A stretch of DNA of 64,000 bases from DATJCV01 sp963707665 (GCA_963707665.1 CAVPQU010000023.1:67732-131731), one strand, 5' to 3'; positions 45,674 to 57,665 are shown, counted from the stretch's first letter. Program-made: numbers and translations. The notes: generated by a model not told the origin, from the letters alone.

Positions 45674-46012
45674 ATGGACAATGTATCTGCTTCCGAACCG
45701 AACGGGCATGGTGTTGAACGAACAGTCGATCAGGCCAGCGCTGGCGCGCATGAAAAGATCGAACAAGCTGCCGATGCGTTGCACCCGGGCGTGGAACGGC
45801 TGACGACCGGTGCCCATCAGGCGGTGGACCGATTGGCCAATGTCGCTACCCAGGCTGGTCACACGCTGGACGCAAAGGGCGCGCAGTTAAAAGACATGCA
45901 GCAACGGCTGATGGAGGATTGCCGCGTGTATGTGCGCGAAAAGCCTGCGACGGCGCTGGCCATCGCCGCTGCAGCGGGATTTTTTATCAGTCGCCTGCTG
46001 CGCGGGCGCTAG
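45674..46012 (+). CDS. DUF883 (ElaB/YqjD family) protein
   Basis: A 112-residue protein with a helical, low-complexity N-terminal part (SASEPNGHGVERTVDQASAG, then repeated Ala/Gln/Asp helices) and a C-terminal membrane anchor (ATALAIAAAAGFFISRLLRGR). This ElaB/YqjD tail anchor is known in E. coli to associate with ribosomes in stationary phase. I chose the ATG at 45674 because GGAGGACAAGG lies just upstream; the frame is open to 45605. Confidence 0.88.
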   Translation: MDNVSASEPNGHGVERTVDQASAGAHEKIEQAADALHPGVERLTTGAHQAVDRLANVATQAGHTLDAKGAQLKDMQQRLMEDCRVYVREKPATALAIAAAAGFFISRLLRGR

Positions 46013-46059
46013 CCGGATGTACCTTCGTGCTGGTGAGTGAGCGCGAAGGCGTGCTGGCT

Positions 46060-46512
46060 TTAATGACAGCCACCGCCGTGGCTGCCGAGATTGCGGGGTG
46101 GTTGATGCTCAGCTTTGGTCAAGCCCTGCAGAATCCCGCACTCTCTTGCGGCTTGTGCTTGTCGGCAAGTCGCACGTAGTTGCTTCAGATGGGTTTGCAA
46201 CGTTTTCAATTCCTGGATGCGGTTGACAACGTGCCCGATATGCTTATCGAGCAACAAATTGACTTCGCCGCAATTTGCCTCCGGATTGTCCCTGAATTGC
46301 AACAAGCTGCGGATTTCGTCCAGTGTCATGTCCAATGAGCGGCAGTGGCGGATAAACCGCAGTCGCTCGACATGCGCATCATCGTACAGCCGATAATTTC
46401 CCTCTGAACGCGGCGGCGCAAAGAGCAGGCTCTCGCGCTCGTAATAGCGAATGGTTTCGACCGGACACCCGGTATGTTTGGCCAGTTCGCCTATTTTCAA
46501 ACGATTCATCAT
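46060..46512 (-). CDS. cadR: MerR family metal-responsive regulator, CadR/PbrR type
   Basis: A 150-residue MerR regulator starting MMNRLKIGELAKHTGCPVET with the helix-turn-helix GELAKHTGCPVETIRYYE. It has a dimerisation helix and a metal-binding end with Cys in ATCRQAQAARECGILQGL and a C-terminal GSHGGGCH tail. The Cys at about 78 (EANCGEVNLLLDKHIGHV) and the two near 113-122 are the expected Cd/Pb/Zn ligands of CadR and PbrR. It diverges from the metal ATPase gene with a shared operator, so it controls that gene. The exact metal cannot be fixed. Confidence 0.9.
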   Translation of the reverse strand: MMNRLKIGELAKHTGCPVETIRYYERESLLFAPPRSEGNYRLYDDAHVERLRFIRHCRSLDMTLDEIRSLLQFRDNPEANCGEVNLLLDKHIGHVVNRIQELKTLQTHLKQLRATCRQAQAARECGILQGLTKAEHQPPRNLGSHGGGCH

Positions 46513-46542
46513 TGCTGCTTCCTTAGTTGCTGGAAATAGTGG

Positions 46543-46573
46543 TTGACCCTGTACTTGCTACAGGGTCTTTAAT
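46543..46573 (+). promoter_or_regulatory. MerR-type operator/promoter of the metal ATPase gene
   Basis: A perfect dyad GACCCTGTA-CTTGC-TACAGGGTC (46545-46567) lies between the -35 box TTGACC (46543-46548) and the -10 box TTTAAT (46568-46573). The 19-bp spacing between hexamers is the over-long spacing that MerR proteins correct by untwisting DNA when metal is bound. It drives the ATPase gene starting at 46602. Confidence 0.88.
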
Positions 46574-46601
46574 ACGACTATAACCGATACCAGGAGTTGC
46601 A

Positions 46602-48872
46602 ATGAACCACGATCACGATCACGACCACGACTGCTGTGCTGCGCCGGCGTTGCCAGCGACCGGACCGCTGCCGAATGTGGCAGGAGCGCAATGGCTGCGG
46701 CTGCGGATCGACAAGATGGATTGTCCGACCGAAGAAAACCTGATTCGTAGTCGCCTGGGATCGATGGCCGGAATTGTCCAGCTCGATTTCAATCTGCTGC
46801 AGCGTCAGTTGAGCATCGCTCATACCTTGTCAGACGTGGCACCGATTCATGCGGCCTTGCACGCACTCGACATGCAGCCGACGCCGCCGCCGGGAAAAGG
46901 CGCGTCAGGGACAGATGCCGCACCAACCCGTTCGCGCGGCCAATGGTGGATGCTGGGCATCGGCGCCGGCGCAGCGCTATTGGCCGAGGTCGTGGCCTGG
47001 ACTCTGGGCGACGAAGGTTCCTGGCCGGTAATCGGCCTGGCGCTGCTGGCGATCGGCCTGAGCGGCACCGGCACTTACCGCAAGGGCTGGATTGCGCTGC
47101 GCAACCGCAACCTGAACATCAACGCCTTGATGACCATCGCCGTCACTGGCGCGCTGGCGATCGGCCAGTGGCCGGAAGCGGCGATGGTGATGGTGCTGTT
47201 TGCGCTGGCGGAGATGATCGAGGCGCGCTCGCTGGAGCGCGCCCGCCATGCGATCCACGGCCTGATGGCGCTGGCGCCGCCGCAAGCCACGGTCCTGCAG
47301 CCGGATGGCAGCTGGCGCAGCGTCGATATCGCCGCCGTCGCGCCGGGCGCGCTGGCGCGGGTGGCGCCGGGTGAGCGGGTCGCCCTGGACGGCGTGCTGA
47401 CCGCCGGGCAATCGAGCGTGGATCAGGCGCCGATCACCGGCGAAAGCATGCCGGTGCGAGAAAACCGTCGGCGACCCGGTGTTTGCCGGCAGCATCAACC
47501 AGAGCGGCTCGTTCGAGTACCGTGTCACCGCCGCCGCCAGCGATTCGACCCTGGCGCGCATCATCCACGCAGTCGAGCACGCGCAGACCAGCCGCGCGCC
47601 GACGCAGCGCTTCGTCGATCGCTTCGCGCGGGTGTATACGCCGCTCGTGCTGCTGCTGGCAGTGGCGGTGGCGCTGCTGGCGCCGCTGGTATTCGGCATT
47701 TCCTGGAGCGCTGGCTGCCTATCAGGCGCTGGTGCTGCTGGTGATCGCCTGTCCGTGCGCACTGGTGGTGTCGACGCCGGTGACGATCGTCAGCGGCGCT
47801 GGCGGCGGCGGCGCGGGGCGGCATTCTGGTCAAGGGCGGCGTGTACCTGGAGCAGGGCAAGGACATCCGCGCGCTGGCGCTGGACAAGACCGGCACCGTC
47901 ACCGAGGGCCGGCCGAGCGTGACCGAGATCGTGCCGCTGGCGGCCGGCGCCGGCCAAGGCCTGCGGCTGGCGGCGGCGCTGGCGGCGCGTTCCGATCATC
48001 CGGTGTCGATGGCGATCAAGAGCTTCTGGGATGCGCACGGTGCGGCGGGCGACCTTGCCGTGCCCGAAGTCGCCGAATTCTCCGCCTTGCCGGGCCGTGG
48101 CGTGCACGGCACGATGGACGGGCGCCGCTATTGCCTCGGCAATCACCGACTGGTGGAACAGCTCGGCATCTGCAATGCCGCCACCGAAGCCGCCTTGAAC
48201 CGGATCGAAGCGCAGGGCAGGACCGCGGTCGTGCTCTGCGACGAGACGGCGCCGCTGGCGGTGATCGGCATCGCCGACACGGTGCGCGCCGGCAGCCGGC
48301 AGGCGATCGCCGAACTGCACGCGCTGGGCGTGCATACCGTGATGCTGAGCGGCGACAATGCGCTGACGGTGCAGGCGATCGCGCAACAGGTCGGCATCGA
48401 CGACGCGCGCGGCGAACTGCTGCCGGACGACAAGCTGGCGGCGATCAAGGAACTGCTGGCGCGCCACGGCACGGTCGGCATGGCGGGCGACGGCATCAAC
48501 GACGCGCCGGCGCTGGCGCAGGCCAGCATCGGCTTCGCGATGGGCGCCGCCGGCAGCGACAGCGCGCTGGAAGCCGCCGACGTGGCGCTGATGGACGACG
48601 ACTTGCGCAAGCTGCCCGCCTTCATCCGCCTGAGCCGCAAGACCGCCACCGTGCTGAAGCAGAATATCGCGCTGGCGCTCGGCATCAAGGCCGTGTTCAT
48701 GCTGCTGGCCGTGCTCGGCATGGCGACGCTCTGGATGGCGGTGTTCGCCGACATGGGCGCCAGCCTGCTGGTGGTGTTCAACGGGCTGCGCTTGCTGCGC
48801 GAGGGCCGGGCGCAGCGGACCGGCCATTCGCCCGCAGCGGTGCTGGAGGGGCGCTCGCCGGCCGGCGCCTGA
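46602..48872 (+). pseudogene. cadA: Heavy-metal P1B-type ATPase, CadA/ZntA-like, three frameshifts
   Basis: Exports divalent soft metals such as Cd(II), Zn(II) or Pb(II). The N-terminus has a His/Asp-Cys metal stretch (MNHDHDHDHDCC) and a heavy-metal domain with KMDCPTEENLIR. Membrane helices, ITGESMPV, the ion site ACPCALVVSTPV, the phosphorylation motif DKTGTVTEG, the HP of RSDHPVSMAI and AGDGINDAPAL follow. Breaks at about 47460, 47712 and 47798 each fit one extra base (for example CCGGTGCGAG) and all motifs are intact, so a sequence error is likely. Restored length is about 756 residues. The divergent MerR gene and operator support metal induction. Confidence 0.9.
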
Positions 48873-48949
48873 GTGCGCCGGCCCGGCTGCCGCCGATCGG
48901 CACCCCATCGCCGGCAGTCGGCGTGACGGCGGTTTTCCCTTCGCGAAGG

Positions 48950-49012
48950 CATATACTCCATTGATGTAGGGTGAATATCGCACGATTTACATGAAAAGTT
49001 TGCATATACCCC
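48950..49012 (-). repeat. Tripartite GGAGTAT intergenic element, copy 5
   Basis: On the minus strand, box 1 GGGGTATATG starts at 49012 and box 2 GGAGTATATG at 48959, 53 bp apart, with middle block TGCGA at positions 31-35. It lies in the 443-bp gap between the metal ATPase gene and the kdp operon. A CCTTCGCGAAGG palindrome lies just past box 2. The rest of the gap (49013-49315) holds no gene and presumably the kdp promoter. Confidence 0.75.
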
Positions 49013-49315
49013 TTTAGTGTCCTCCCACTGGGGAATCGCCGTGCCCGCTGCGTCGAGATTCCCTGCCTGTAAAGCGGCGTTCGGCTGCGCTCCATCGACG
49101 CTTCGCATCTTTGCCCGAATGGCCCTGGGAACTGCAGCTTGCGCGTCCATTCATGGATGAGGGCCGCCATTGAATGAGCGTTATCCGGCCCGTTCCTGCC
49201 TGTACGCGGCATGGCATTTTTATATTTTCTTTATGCCGGCGCGGCAAATCTTTGCAGAATTTTTAGATCGTTCCCGCTAGGCTGCAATCAAGGAAACCGA
49301 TTGCACGAGGCGGCC

Positions 49316-49408
49316 ATGGATGTCCTCTTCATCGCGGCAATTGCCGCGCTTTTTCTGCTGAGCTGGGCGCTTGCCGCCGGCTGCGACAAACTGGCGGGGC
49401 GGCAATGA
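49316..49408 (+). CDS. Very small membrane protein upstream of kdpF
   Basis: A 30-residue open frame, MDVLFIAAIAALFLLSWALA then AGCDKLAGRQ, forms one membrane helix. It starts at an ATG after GAGGCGGCC, and its TGA overlaps the ATG of kdpF (ATGA). The tight coupling to kdpF and the helix suggest a genuine small protein of the Kdp system. I know no named function. Confidence 0.6.
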   Translation: MDVLFIAAIAALFLLSWALAAGCDKLAGRQ

Positions 49409-49494
49409 GCGCGTTTTACCTGCTCGGCGCCATCGCCGCCGCCGGCCTGTTCCTGTATCTGGTGGTGGCGCTGCTGAGCGCGGAGAAGCTGTGA
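49405..49494 (+). CDS. kdpF: K+-transporting ATPase small subunit KdpF
   Basis: A 29-residue membrane peptide, MSAFYLLGAIAAAGLFLYLV then VALLSAEKL, typical of KdpF, which stabilises the KdpFABC complex in the inner membrane. Its TGA overlaps the ATG of kdpA (TGATG at 49492-49496). Confidence 0.85.
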   Translation: MSAFYLLGAIAAAGLFLYLVVALLSAEKL

Positions 49495-51309
49495 TGGAAG
49501 CGTCGTTCATGTTGCTGGCGGCGTTTCTGCTGCTGCTATTGGCGCTGGCTTATCCGCTCGGGCACCTATCTGGCCAGGGTCGGCGGACGGCGGCGCGCTG
49601 CCCGGCCTGGGCTGGCTGTCGAGGATCGAGCAGGGCCTGTACCGGCTGGCCGGCATCGAAACGGAGGCCGCCATGGGCTGGAAGGCCTATGCGCTGGCGC
49701 TGCTCGCCTTCAACGCGCTCGGCGCGCTGGCGGTGTATGCGCTGCAGCGGCTGCAGGCGTGGCTGCCGGGGAATCCGCAGGGATTCGCCAACGTCAGCCC
49801 CGATTCCGCCTTCAATACCGCCGTCAGCTTCGTCACCAATACCAACTGGCAGGGCTATACGCGGCGAAGCGACCATGAGCTATCTGACGCAGATGCTGGC
49901 GCTGACCGGGCAGAACTTCTTTTCGGCGGCGACCGGCATGGCGGTCGCGTTCGCGCTGATCCGCGGCTTCGCTCTGCATTCGAGCAAGTCGATCGGCAAC
50001 TTCTGGGTCGACCTCACGCGCTCGACGCTGTACGTGCTGCTGCCGCTGTCGGCGGTGTTCGCCGTGTTCCTGATGAGCCAGGGCGTGATCCAGAATTTCT
50101 CCGCCTACCAGGAGGTGACGCTGCTCGATCCGGTCACCTACCAGCAGCCGAAAAACGGTGCCGGACGGCCAGCCGCTGAAGGATGCGCAAGGGCAATCCG
50201 GTGACTGGAAACGCTGACCGCCAAAACCCAGACCATCGCCATGGGTCCGGTCGCCTCGCAGGAAGCGATCAAGATGCTCGGCACCAACGGCGGCGGCTTC
50301 TTCAATGCCAACTCGGCGCATCCGTACGAGAACCCGACGCCGCTGTCCAACTTCGTGCAGATGCTGTCGATCTTCCTGATCCCGGCCGCGCTGTGCTTCG
50401 CCTTCGGCCGCATGGTCGGCGACATCCGCCAGGGCTGGGCGGTGCTCGCCGCGATGACGGCGATCTTCGTCGTCATGGCCGCGGTCGTGATGATCGCCGA
50501 GCAGCAGGCGCATCCGGCGCTTGGCCGCGCTCGGCGTCGATCAGGCGCCGAGCGCGCTGCAATCGGGCGGCAACATGGAAGGCAAGGAAACCCGCTTCGG
50601 CATCAGCGCCTCGGCCCTGTTCGCCGCCGATCACCACGGCCGCGTCCTGCGGCGCCGTCAATGCGATGCACGACTCGTTCACTGCCGCTCGGCGGCATGG
50701 TGCCGCTGGTGCTGATCCAGTTCGGCGAAGTGATGTTCGGCGGCGTCGGTTCCGGCCTGTACGGCATGCTGATGTTCGCGATCCTGGCGGTGTTCATCGC
50801 CGGCCTGATGATCGGCCGCACGCCGGAATACCTGGGCAAGAAGATCCAGTCGTTCGACATGAAGATGACCTCGATCGCGATCCTGGTGACGCCGATGCTG
50901 GTGCTGGTCGGCACCGCGATCGCGGTCATGCTCGACGCCGGCACGCGCCGGCATCGCCAACCCCGGCGCCCACGGCTTCTCGGAAATCCTGTACGCCTTC
51001 AGCTCGGCCGCCAACAACAACGGCAGCGCCTTCGCCGGCCTGTCCGCCAATACGCCGTTCTACAACGTCATCGCTGGCCATCGCGATGTGGTTCGGCCGC
51101 TTCGCGATGATCGTGCCGATGCTCGCCGATCGCCGGCTCGCTGGCGGCGAAGAAGCGGCTCGAGGTCACCGCCGGCACCATGCCGACCCACGGCCCGCTT
51201 GTTCGTCGCGCTGCTGATCGGCATGGTGGTGCTGGTCGGCGTGCTGAACTACGTGCCGGCGCTGGCGCTCGGGCCGGTGGTCGAACATCTGCAACTGTTC
51301 GCTCATTGA
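49494..51309 (+). pseudogene. kdpA: K+-transporting ATPase subunit KdpA, many frameshifts
   Basis: KdpA is the potassium-selective channel-like subunit of KdpFABC. Fragments in successive frames give MEASFMLLAAFLLLLLALAYPLG, VSFVTNTNWQGYT, MSYLTQMLALTGQNFFSAAT, the selectivity loop GTNGGGFFNANSAHPYENP, FGEVMFGGVGSGLYGMLMFA, RTPEYLGKKIQSFDMKM and FSSAANNNGSAFAGL, in correct order. About ten breaks are needed; those resolved fit one extra base (for example CTCGGGCACC, TATACGCGGC, CCGAAAAACGG). The restored length is close to 600 residues. No conserved block is missing. Confidence 0.88.
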
Positions 51310-51333
51310 GCAGGCATTGAAGGGAAAACTGCC

Positions 51334-53443
51334 ATGACCATGCCGCAATCGATCAGGGAACCCGCCGTGCCCCATATGAAGGGCTTGTCGCTGTTCGAGT
51401 CGAGCCTTGCTGTGGCCGGCCGTCGTCGACGCCTTCAGGAAGCTCGATCCGCGCATCCAGTTGCGCAGCCCGGTGATGTTCGTGGTCTACGTCGGCAGCA
51501 TCCTCACCACGCTGCTGTTCATCCAGGCGTTGTCGGGCAGGGCGAAGCCAGTCCCGGCTTCATTCTCGCCATCACGCTCTGGCTGTGGTTCACCGTGCTG
51601 TTCGCGAACTTCGCCGAAGCGCTGGCCGAAGGCCGCAGCAAGGCGCAGGCCGCGTCGCTGCGCGCGCTGAAGCAAGCCGTGATGGCCAAGAAGCTGCATG
51701 ACGCCGAAGCACGGCGCCGACCCGCGTGCTGCTCACGGCGACCGACCTGCGCAAGGGCGACATCGTGCTGGTCGAAGCCGGCGACGTGATTCCGGCCGAC
51801 GGCGAAGTGATCGAAGGCGTCGCTTCGGTCGACGAGAGCGCGATCACCGGCGAATCGGCGCCGGTGATCCGCGAATCGGGCGGCGACTTTTCTTCCGTGA
51901 CCGGCGGCACGCGCGTGCTGTCCGACTGGCTGGTGGTGCGCATCACGGTCAATCCGGGCGAAGCCTTCCTCGACCGCATGATCGCGATGGTGGAAGGCGC
52001 GCAAGCGGCAGAAGACGCCGAACGAAATCGCGCTGACCATCCTGCTGGTGGCGCTGACCATCGTCTTCCTGTTCGTGACCGTGACGCTGCTGCCGTTCTC
52101 GCTGTTTGCGGTCGCGGCGGCCAAATCCGGCGTGCCGGTGACGATCACGGTGCTGATCGCGCTGCTGGTGTGCCTGATTCCGACCACCATCGGCGGCCTG
52201 CTGTCGGCGATCGGCGTGGCCGGCATGAGCCGCATGATGCAGGCCAACGTGATCGCCACGTCCGGCCGCGCGGTGGAAGCCGCCGGCGACGTCGATGTGC
52301 TGCTGCTCGACAAGACCGGCACCATCACGCTCGGCAACCGCCAGGCGGCCGCGTTCATCCCGGCGCCCGGGCGTGACCGAGATGCAACTGGCCGACGCCG
52401 CGCAACTGGCGTCGCTGGCCGACGAGACGCCGGAAGGCCGCAGCATCGTCGTGCTGGCGAAGCAGAACTTCAACATCCGCGAGCGCGACCATGGAGTCGC
52501 TGCACGCCACCTTCGTGCCGTTTTCCGCGCAGACCCGCATGAGCGGCGTCGATCTCGGCGACCGCGCGATCCGCAAGGGCGCGGCCGATGCGATGCAAAA
52601 ATACGTCGAAGCGCTGGGCGGCCGTTCCCGCCCGAAGTCACGGCGGCGGTCGACGAGATCGCGCGCCGCGGCAGCACGCCGCTGGTGGTGGCCGACGACG
52701 GCCGCGTGCTGGGCGTGATCGAGCTGAAGGACATCGTCAAGGGCGGCATCAAGGAGCGCTTCGCCGAACTGCGCCGGATGGGCATCAAGACCGTGATGAT
52801 CACCGGCGACAACCAGCTGACCGCGGCGGCGATCGCGGCCGAAGCCGGCGTCGACGACTTCCTGGCCGAGGCCACGCCCGAGGAAAAGCTGAAGCTGATC
52901 CGCAGCTACCAGGCCGAGGGCCGGCTGGTGGCGATGACCGGCGACGGCACCAACGACGCGCCGGCGCTGGCGCAGGCCGACGTCGCGGTGGCGATGAACT
53001 CCGGCACGCAGGCGGCGAAGGAGGCCGGCAACATGGTCGATCTCGATTCGAATCCGACCAAGCTGATCGAGATCGTCGAGATCGGCAAGCAGATGCTGAT
53101 GACGCGCGGCTCGCTGACCACCTTCTCGATCGCCAACGACGTCGCCAAGTATTTCGCGATCATTCCGGCCGCGTTCGTCGACCACCTATCCGCAGCTCGA
53201 AGGCGCTCAACGTCATGCACCTGACCAGCCCGTCGTCGGCGATCATGTCGGCGGTGATCTTCAACGCGCTGATCATCGTGGTGCTGATTCCGCTGGCGCT
53301 GAAGGGCGTGCGCTACCGCGCCGTCGGCGCCGCGCTGCTGCTGCGCCGCAATCTGCTGATTTACGGCCTGGGCGGCATCGTCGCTGCCGTTCACCGGCAT
53401 CAAGCTGATCGATATGCTGCTGTCGATCCTGCACCTGGTCTAA
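51334..53443 (+). pseudogene. kdpB: K+-transporting ATPase catalytic subunit KdpB, many frameshifts
   Basis: KdpB is the P-type ATPase subunit that powers potassium uptake through KdpA. In-order fragments include RKLDPRIQLRSPVMFVVYVG, SITGESAPVI-type blocks (SAITGESAPV), NEIALTILLVALTIVFLFV, the phosphorylation motif LLLDKTGTITLGNR, MSGVDLG, VMITGDNQLTAAAIAAEAG and MTGDGTNDAPALAQADVAVAMN. It ends LLSILHLV at TAA 53441. At least eight breaks are present, those resolved matching one extra base. kdpC follows after GGAG and an 11-bp gap. Confidence 0.88.
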
Positions 53444-53454
53444 GGAGCCCCGAC

Positions 53455-54046
53455 ATGAAATCCATTGCCCGTCCCGCACTGAGTCCTGTTCGTGCGCTTG
53501 ACCGTTCTGTGCGGCGTGCTCTATCCGCTGGCGGTGACCGGCGATCGGCAAGCTGGCCTTTCCCGACCAGGCGGCCGGCAGCCTGGTCGAACGCAACGGC
53601 AAGACCGGTCGGCTCGGCGCTGATCGGCCAGGCATTTTCCGCGCCGCGCTATTTCTGGGGCCGGCCGTCGGCCACCACGCCGATGCCGAACAATGCGCAG
53701 CTGCCTCCGGCGGCTCCAACCTGGGGCCGACCAATCCGGCGCTGATCGACGCCGTCAAGGGGCGCATCGCCGCGTTGAAGGCGGCCGATCCGGGCAATGC
53801 CGCGCCGGTGCCGGTCGACCTGGTGACGGCCTCGGCCAGCGGGCTCGATCCGGAGATCAGCCTGGCGGCGGCCTACTACCAGGCGCCGCGCATCGCCCGC
53901 GCGCGCAATCTGCCGCTGCGAGCAGGTACGCGCTATGATCGAACAACGCCAGGCCGTGCGCCATTTCGGCTTTTTCGGCGAGCCGCGCGTCAACGTGCTG
54001 GCGCTGAACCTGGCGCTCGACGCAGATGCCCGCCCACGTAAATTAG
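53455..54046 (+). pseudogene. kdpC: K+-transporting ATPase subunit KdpC, frameshifted
   Basis: KdpC is the single-span periplasmic subunit that stabilises KdpFABC and raises its ATP affinity. The start MKSIARPAL and the membrane segment (out of frame in 53480-53560) are followed by NGKTVGSALIGQAFSAPRYF, WGRPSATTPMPNNA, SGLDPEISLAAAYYQAPRIA and MIEQRQAVRHFGFFGEPRVN. At the end the frame runs into kdpD. One extra C near 54034 explains this: the restored end is LDADARHVN with TAG at 54044-54046, 5 bp before the kdpD ATG. About 196 residues. Confidence 0.85.
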
Positions 54047-54051
54047 ATGCC

Positions 54052-56828
54052 ATGAGCCCCACCGACAGCCAACGCCCTGATCCCGACGCCTTGCTGGCCC
54101 AGATGCAGGCGCAGGAACAGCAAAGCCGCGCGCGGCAAGCTGCGGATCTACTTCGGCGCCTCGGCCGGCGTCGGCAAGACCTATGCGATGCTGGCCGCGG
54201 CCCGCGCGCTGCAGGCCGAAGGGCGCGACGTGCTGGTCGGCGTCGTCGAAACCCATGGCCGCAGCGAAACCGCGGCGCTGCTCGACGGGCCTCGAAGTGC
54301 TGCCGCGCAAGCGCATCGACTATCGCGGCAAGACGCTCAGCGAGTTCGACCTCGACGCGGCGCTGGCGCGCCACCCGCCGCTGATCCTGGTCGACGAGCT
54401 GGCGCATTCGAACGTGCCCGGCTCGCGCCATCCGAAGCGCTGGCAGGACGTCGAGGAATTGCTCGACGCCGGCATCGACGTCTTCACGACGGTCAACGTG
54501 CAGCACCTGGAAAGCCTGAACGACGTCGTCGGCGGCATCACCGGCATCCGCGTCGCGCGAGACGGTGCCGGACACCGTGTTCGACGCGGCCGACGAGGTG
54601 GTGCTGGTGGATTTGCCGGCCGACGAACTGCTGGCGCGGCTGAAGGCCGGCAAGGTCTACCAGCCGCAGCAGGCCGAGCGCGCCGTCGCAGAATTTTTTC
54701 CGCAAGGGCAACCTGATCGCGCTGCGCGAACTGGCGCTGCGCCGCACCGCCGACCGCATCGAGGACGACGTGCAGGCCTACCGCGTCGAGAAATCGATCG
54801 GCGCCGTCTGGCAGACCGGCGCCGCGCTGCTGGCCTGCGTCGGGCCGCAGCCGGGCGCCGAACACGTGGTGCGCAGCACCGCGCGGCTGGCCAGCCAGCT
54901 GAACGCCGACTGGCATGCGGTCTATGTCGAAACGCCGCGCGCTGCAGCGCCTGCCGTCGGCGCGGCGCGAGCGGATCCTGCAGACCCTGAAGCTGGCGCA
55001 GGATCTCGGCGCCACCACCGCCGTGCTGGCCGGCAACGATATCGCGCGCGCAATCGTCGACTATGCGCGCGGCCACAATCTTTCCAAGATCGTGCTCGGA
55101 CGCGACCGCCGCCCGCTGGCTCGGGCATACGCCGTATTTCCGGCGCATCGCCGGCTACGCGCCGGATATCGACCTGGTGGAAACCGGCCGGCGCGATGCC
55201 GCGCAGACATCTGCGCCCGCAGTGGCCGACGCCGACGGAGGCGTCGCCGGCCGCCGCGCGCGACCGCAAGCAGCGCCACTGGGGCTACATCTGGACGGCG
55301 GCGATCTGCGTTGCCGTCGCGCTGGCGGCGACGCCGCTGCTGCCGTATCTCGACCTGGCCAACATCGTCATGCTGTTCCTGCTCGTCCGTGGTGCTGGTG
55401 GCGGTGCGGTTCGGGCGCGGGCCGGCGGTGCTGGCGGCTTTCCTGAGCGTGGCTGGCGTTCGACTTTTTCTTCGTGCCGCCGCGCTTTTCGTTCGCGGTC
55501 AGCGACGTGCAATACCTGGTGACCTTCGCGGTGATGCTGGTGGTCGGCCTGATCATCGGCCAGCTGACCTCGGGCCTGCGCTTCCAGGCGCGGGTCGCCG
55601 CCCAGCGCGAAAGCCGGGTGCGCGCGCTGTACGAGTTTGCGCGCGCCTTGTCGAGCGCCTTGCAGACCGACCAGATCCTCGAGATCACGCGCGACTTCAT
55701 CCAGCGCACCTTCCATGCGCAAGGCGTCGCTGCTGCTGCCCGACGCATGCCGGCCGCCTGCAGTTGCCGGCCCCGGTCGCCGGGCGCTGCCGCCGGCGTG
55801 CCCTACCTGAGCGTGCTGGACCTGGGCATCGCGCAATGGGCCTTCGACCACGCCACGGCGGCCGGCGCCGGCACCGACACCTTGCCCGGCAGCAGCTTCT
55901 TCTACCTGCCGCTGGTGGCGCCGATGCGCACGCGCGGCGTGCTGGCGGTCGCACCCCGAGAGCCGGCGCTGGATCCTGATCCCCGAACAGCGGCAGCAGC
56001 TCGACACCTTCGCCGCGCTGGCCGCGATCGCGCTGGAACGGGTGCATTACATCGAGGTGGCGCAGGATGCGCTGGTGCACATGGAGTCGGAGCGGCTGCG
56101 CAATTCGCTGCTGGCGGCGCTGTCGCACGACCTGCGCACGCCGCTGACGGCGCTGGTCGGCCTGTCGGAATCGCTGGCGCTGTCGAAGCCGGCGCTGGCC
56201 GAAGCGCAGCAGGAACTGGCGCAGGCGCTGCACGATGAAGCGCTGCGCATGAGCGCCCTGGTCTCCAATCTGCTCGACATGGCGCGCATCCAGAGCGGCG
56301 CGGTGCAGCTCAACTGGCAGTGGCAGTCGTTCGAGGAAGTGGTCGGCAGCGCGCTGCGCAGCAGCCGCTTGCATCTGGCCGGGCATACGGTGCAGACGCA
56401 GCTGGCGCCGGAGCTGCCGCTGGTGCGCTTCGACGCGGTGCTGATCGAACGGGTGCTGTGCAATCTCCTGGAAAACGCCGCCAAGTACACGCCGCCCGGT
56501 TCGCGCATCGTGCTGGCGGCAAAGACCAAGCGGCGAATTTCTGGAAGTCTCGATTGCCGATAACGGGCCGGGCTTGCCGGCCGGACAGGAGCAGGCGATT
56601 TTCGAAAAATTCACACGCGGCAAGCACGAATCGGCCAAGCCCGGCGTCGGCCTCGGGCTGGCGATTTGCCGCGCCATCGTCGAAGCGCACGGCGGCACGC
56701 ATCCACGCCGGACGTTCGGCCGAAGGCGGCGCATCTTTCATGTTCACGCTGCCGCTCGGCACGCCGCCGGCGCTGGCCGATCTCGAGCCGGGGCCGGGCG
56801 AAGAGGCCGCCATGCCGAATCCCGCATC

Positions 56829-56832
<4 letters not shown>
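54052..56832 (+). pseudogene. kdpD: Sensor histidine kinase KdpD, many frameshifts
   Basis: KdpD senses potassium or osmotic conditions and phosphorylates KdpE. In-order blocks are the Walker A-like GASAGVGKTYAM of the N-terminal KdpD domain, LVDELAHSNVPGSRHPKRWQ, VQHLESLNDVVGGITGI, a universal-stress-like domain (IVLGRDRRPL), membrane segments of the DUF4118 region, a GAF-like domain, the H box ALSHDLRTPLTALVG, the N box NLLENAAKYTPPG and G boxes DNGPGLPAG and GVGLGLAICRAIVEAHGG. About ten breaks occur. The TGA overlaps the ATG of kdpE. Restored size is about 920 residues. Confidence 0.87.
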
Positions 56833-57525
<693 letters not shown>

Positions 57526-57602
57526 TCCGAGGTTTTCTTTGCGAGCCGGCATGCGCGGGCCGCGCGGCGGCCGCAACCTGCCGTTGGTTGCTCATGGTCA
57601 CA

Positions 57603-57665
57603 GGAGTATGTTGAAATTTCGTCCTGTTTTCCTGCGGAATATGGCGCTGATACTTGGAGTATATG
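57603..57665 (+). repeat. Tripartite GGAGTAT intergenic element, copy 6
   Basis: Box 1 GGAGTATGTT starts at 57603 and box 2 GGAGTATATG at 57656, 53 bp apart, with middle block TGCGG at positions 31-35. Box 2 also pairs with ATACT just before it (ATACT-TGG-AGTAT). It lies between the convergent kdpE and cytochrome c genes, directly beside a minus-strand terminator. Confidence 0.75.

Noticed and set aside
49013..49315. Possible coding frames in the gap before kdp
   Set aside because: Short frames have no conserved content or ribosome site, apart from the small frame at 49316 that overlaps kdpF.
53935..54384. In-frame joining of kdpC to kdpD
   Set aside because: One extra C near 54034 explains it. 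The restored KdpC ends at TAG 54044-54046, just before the kdpD ATG, and both genes have other insertions.
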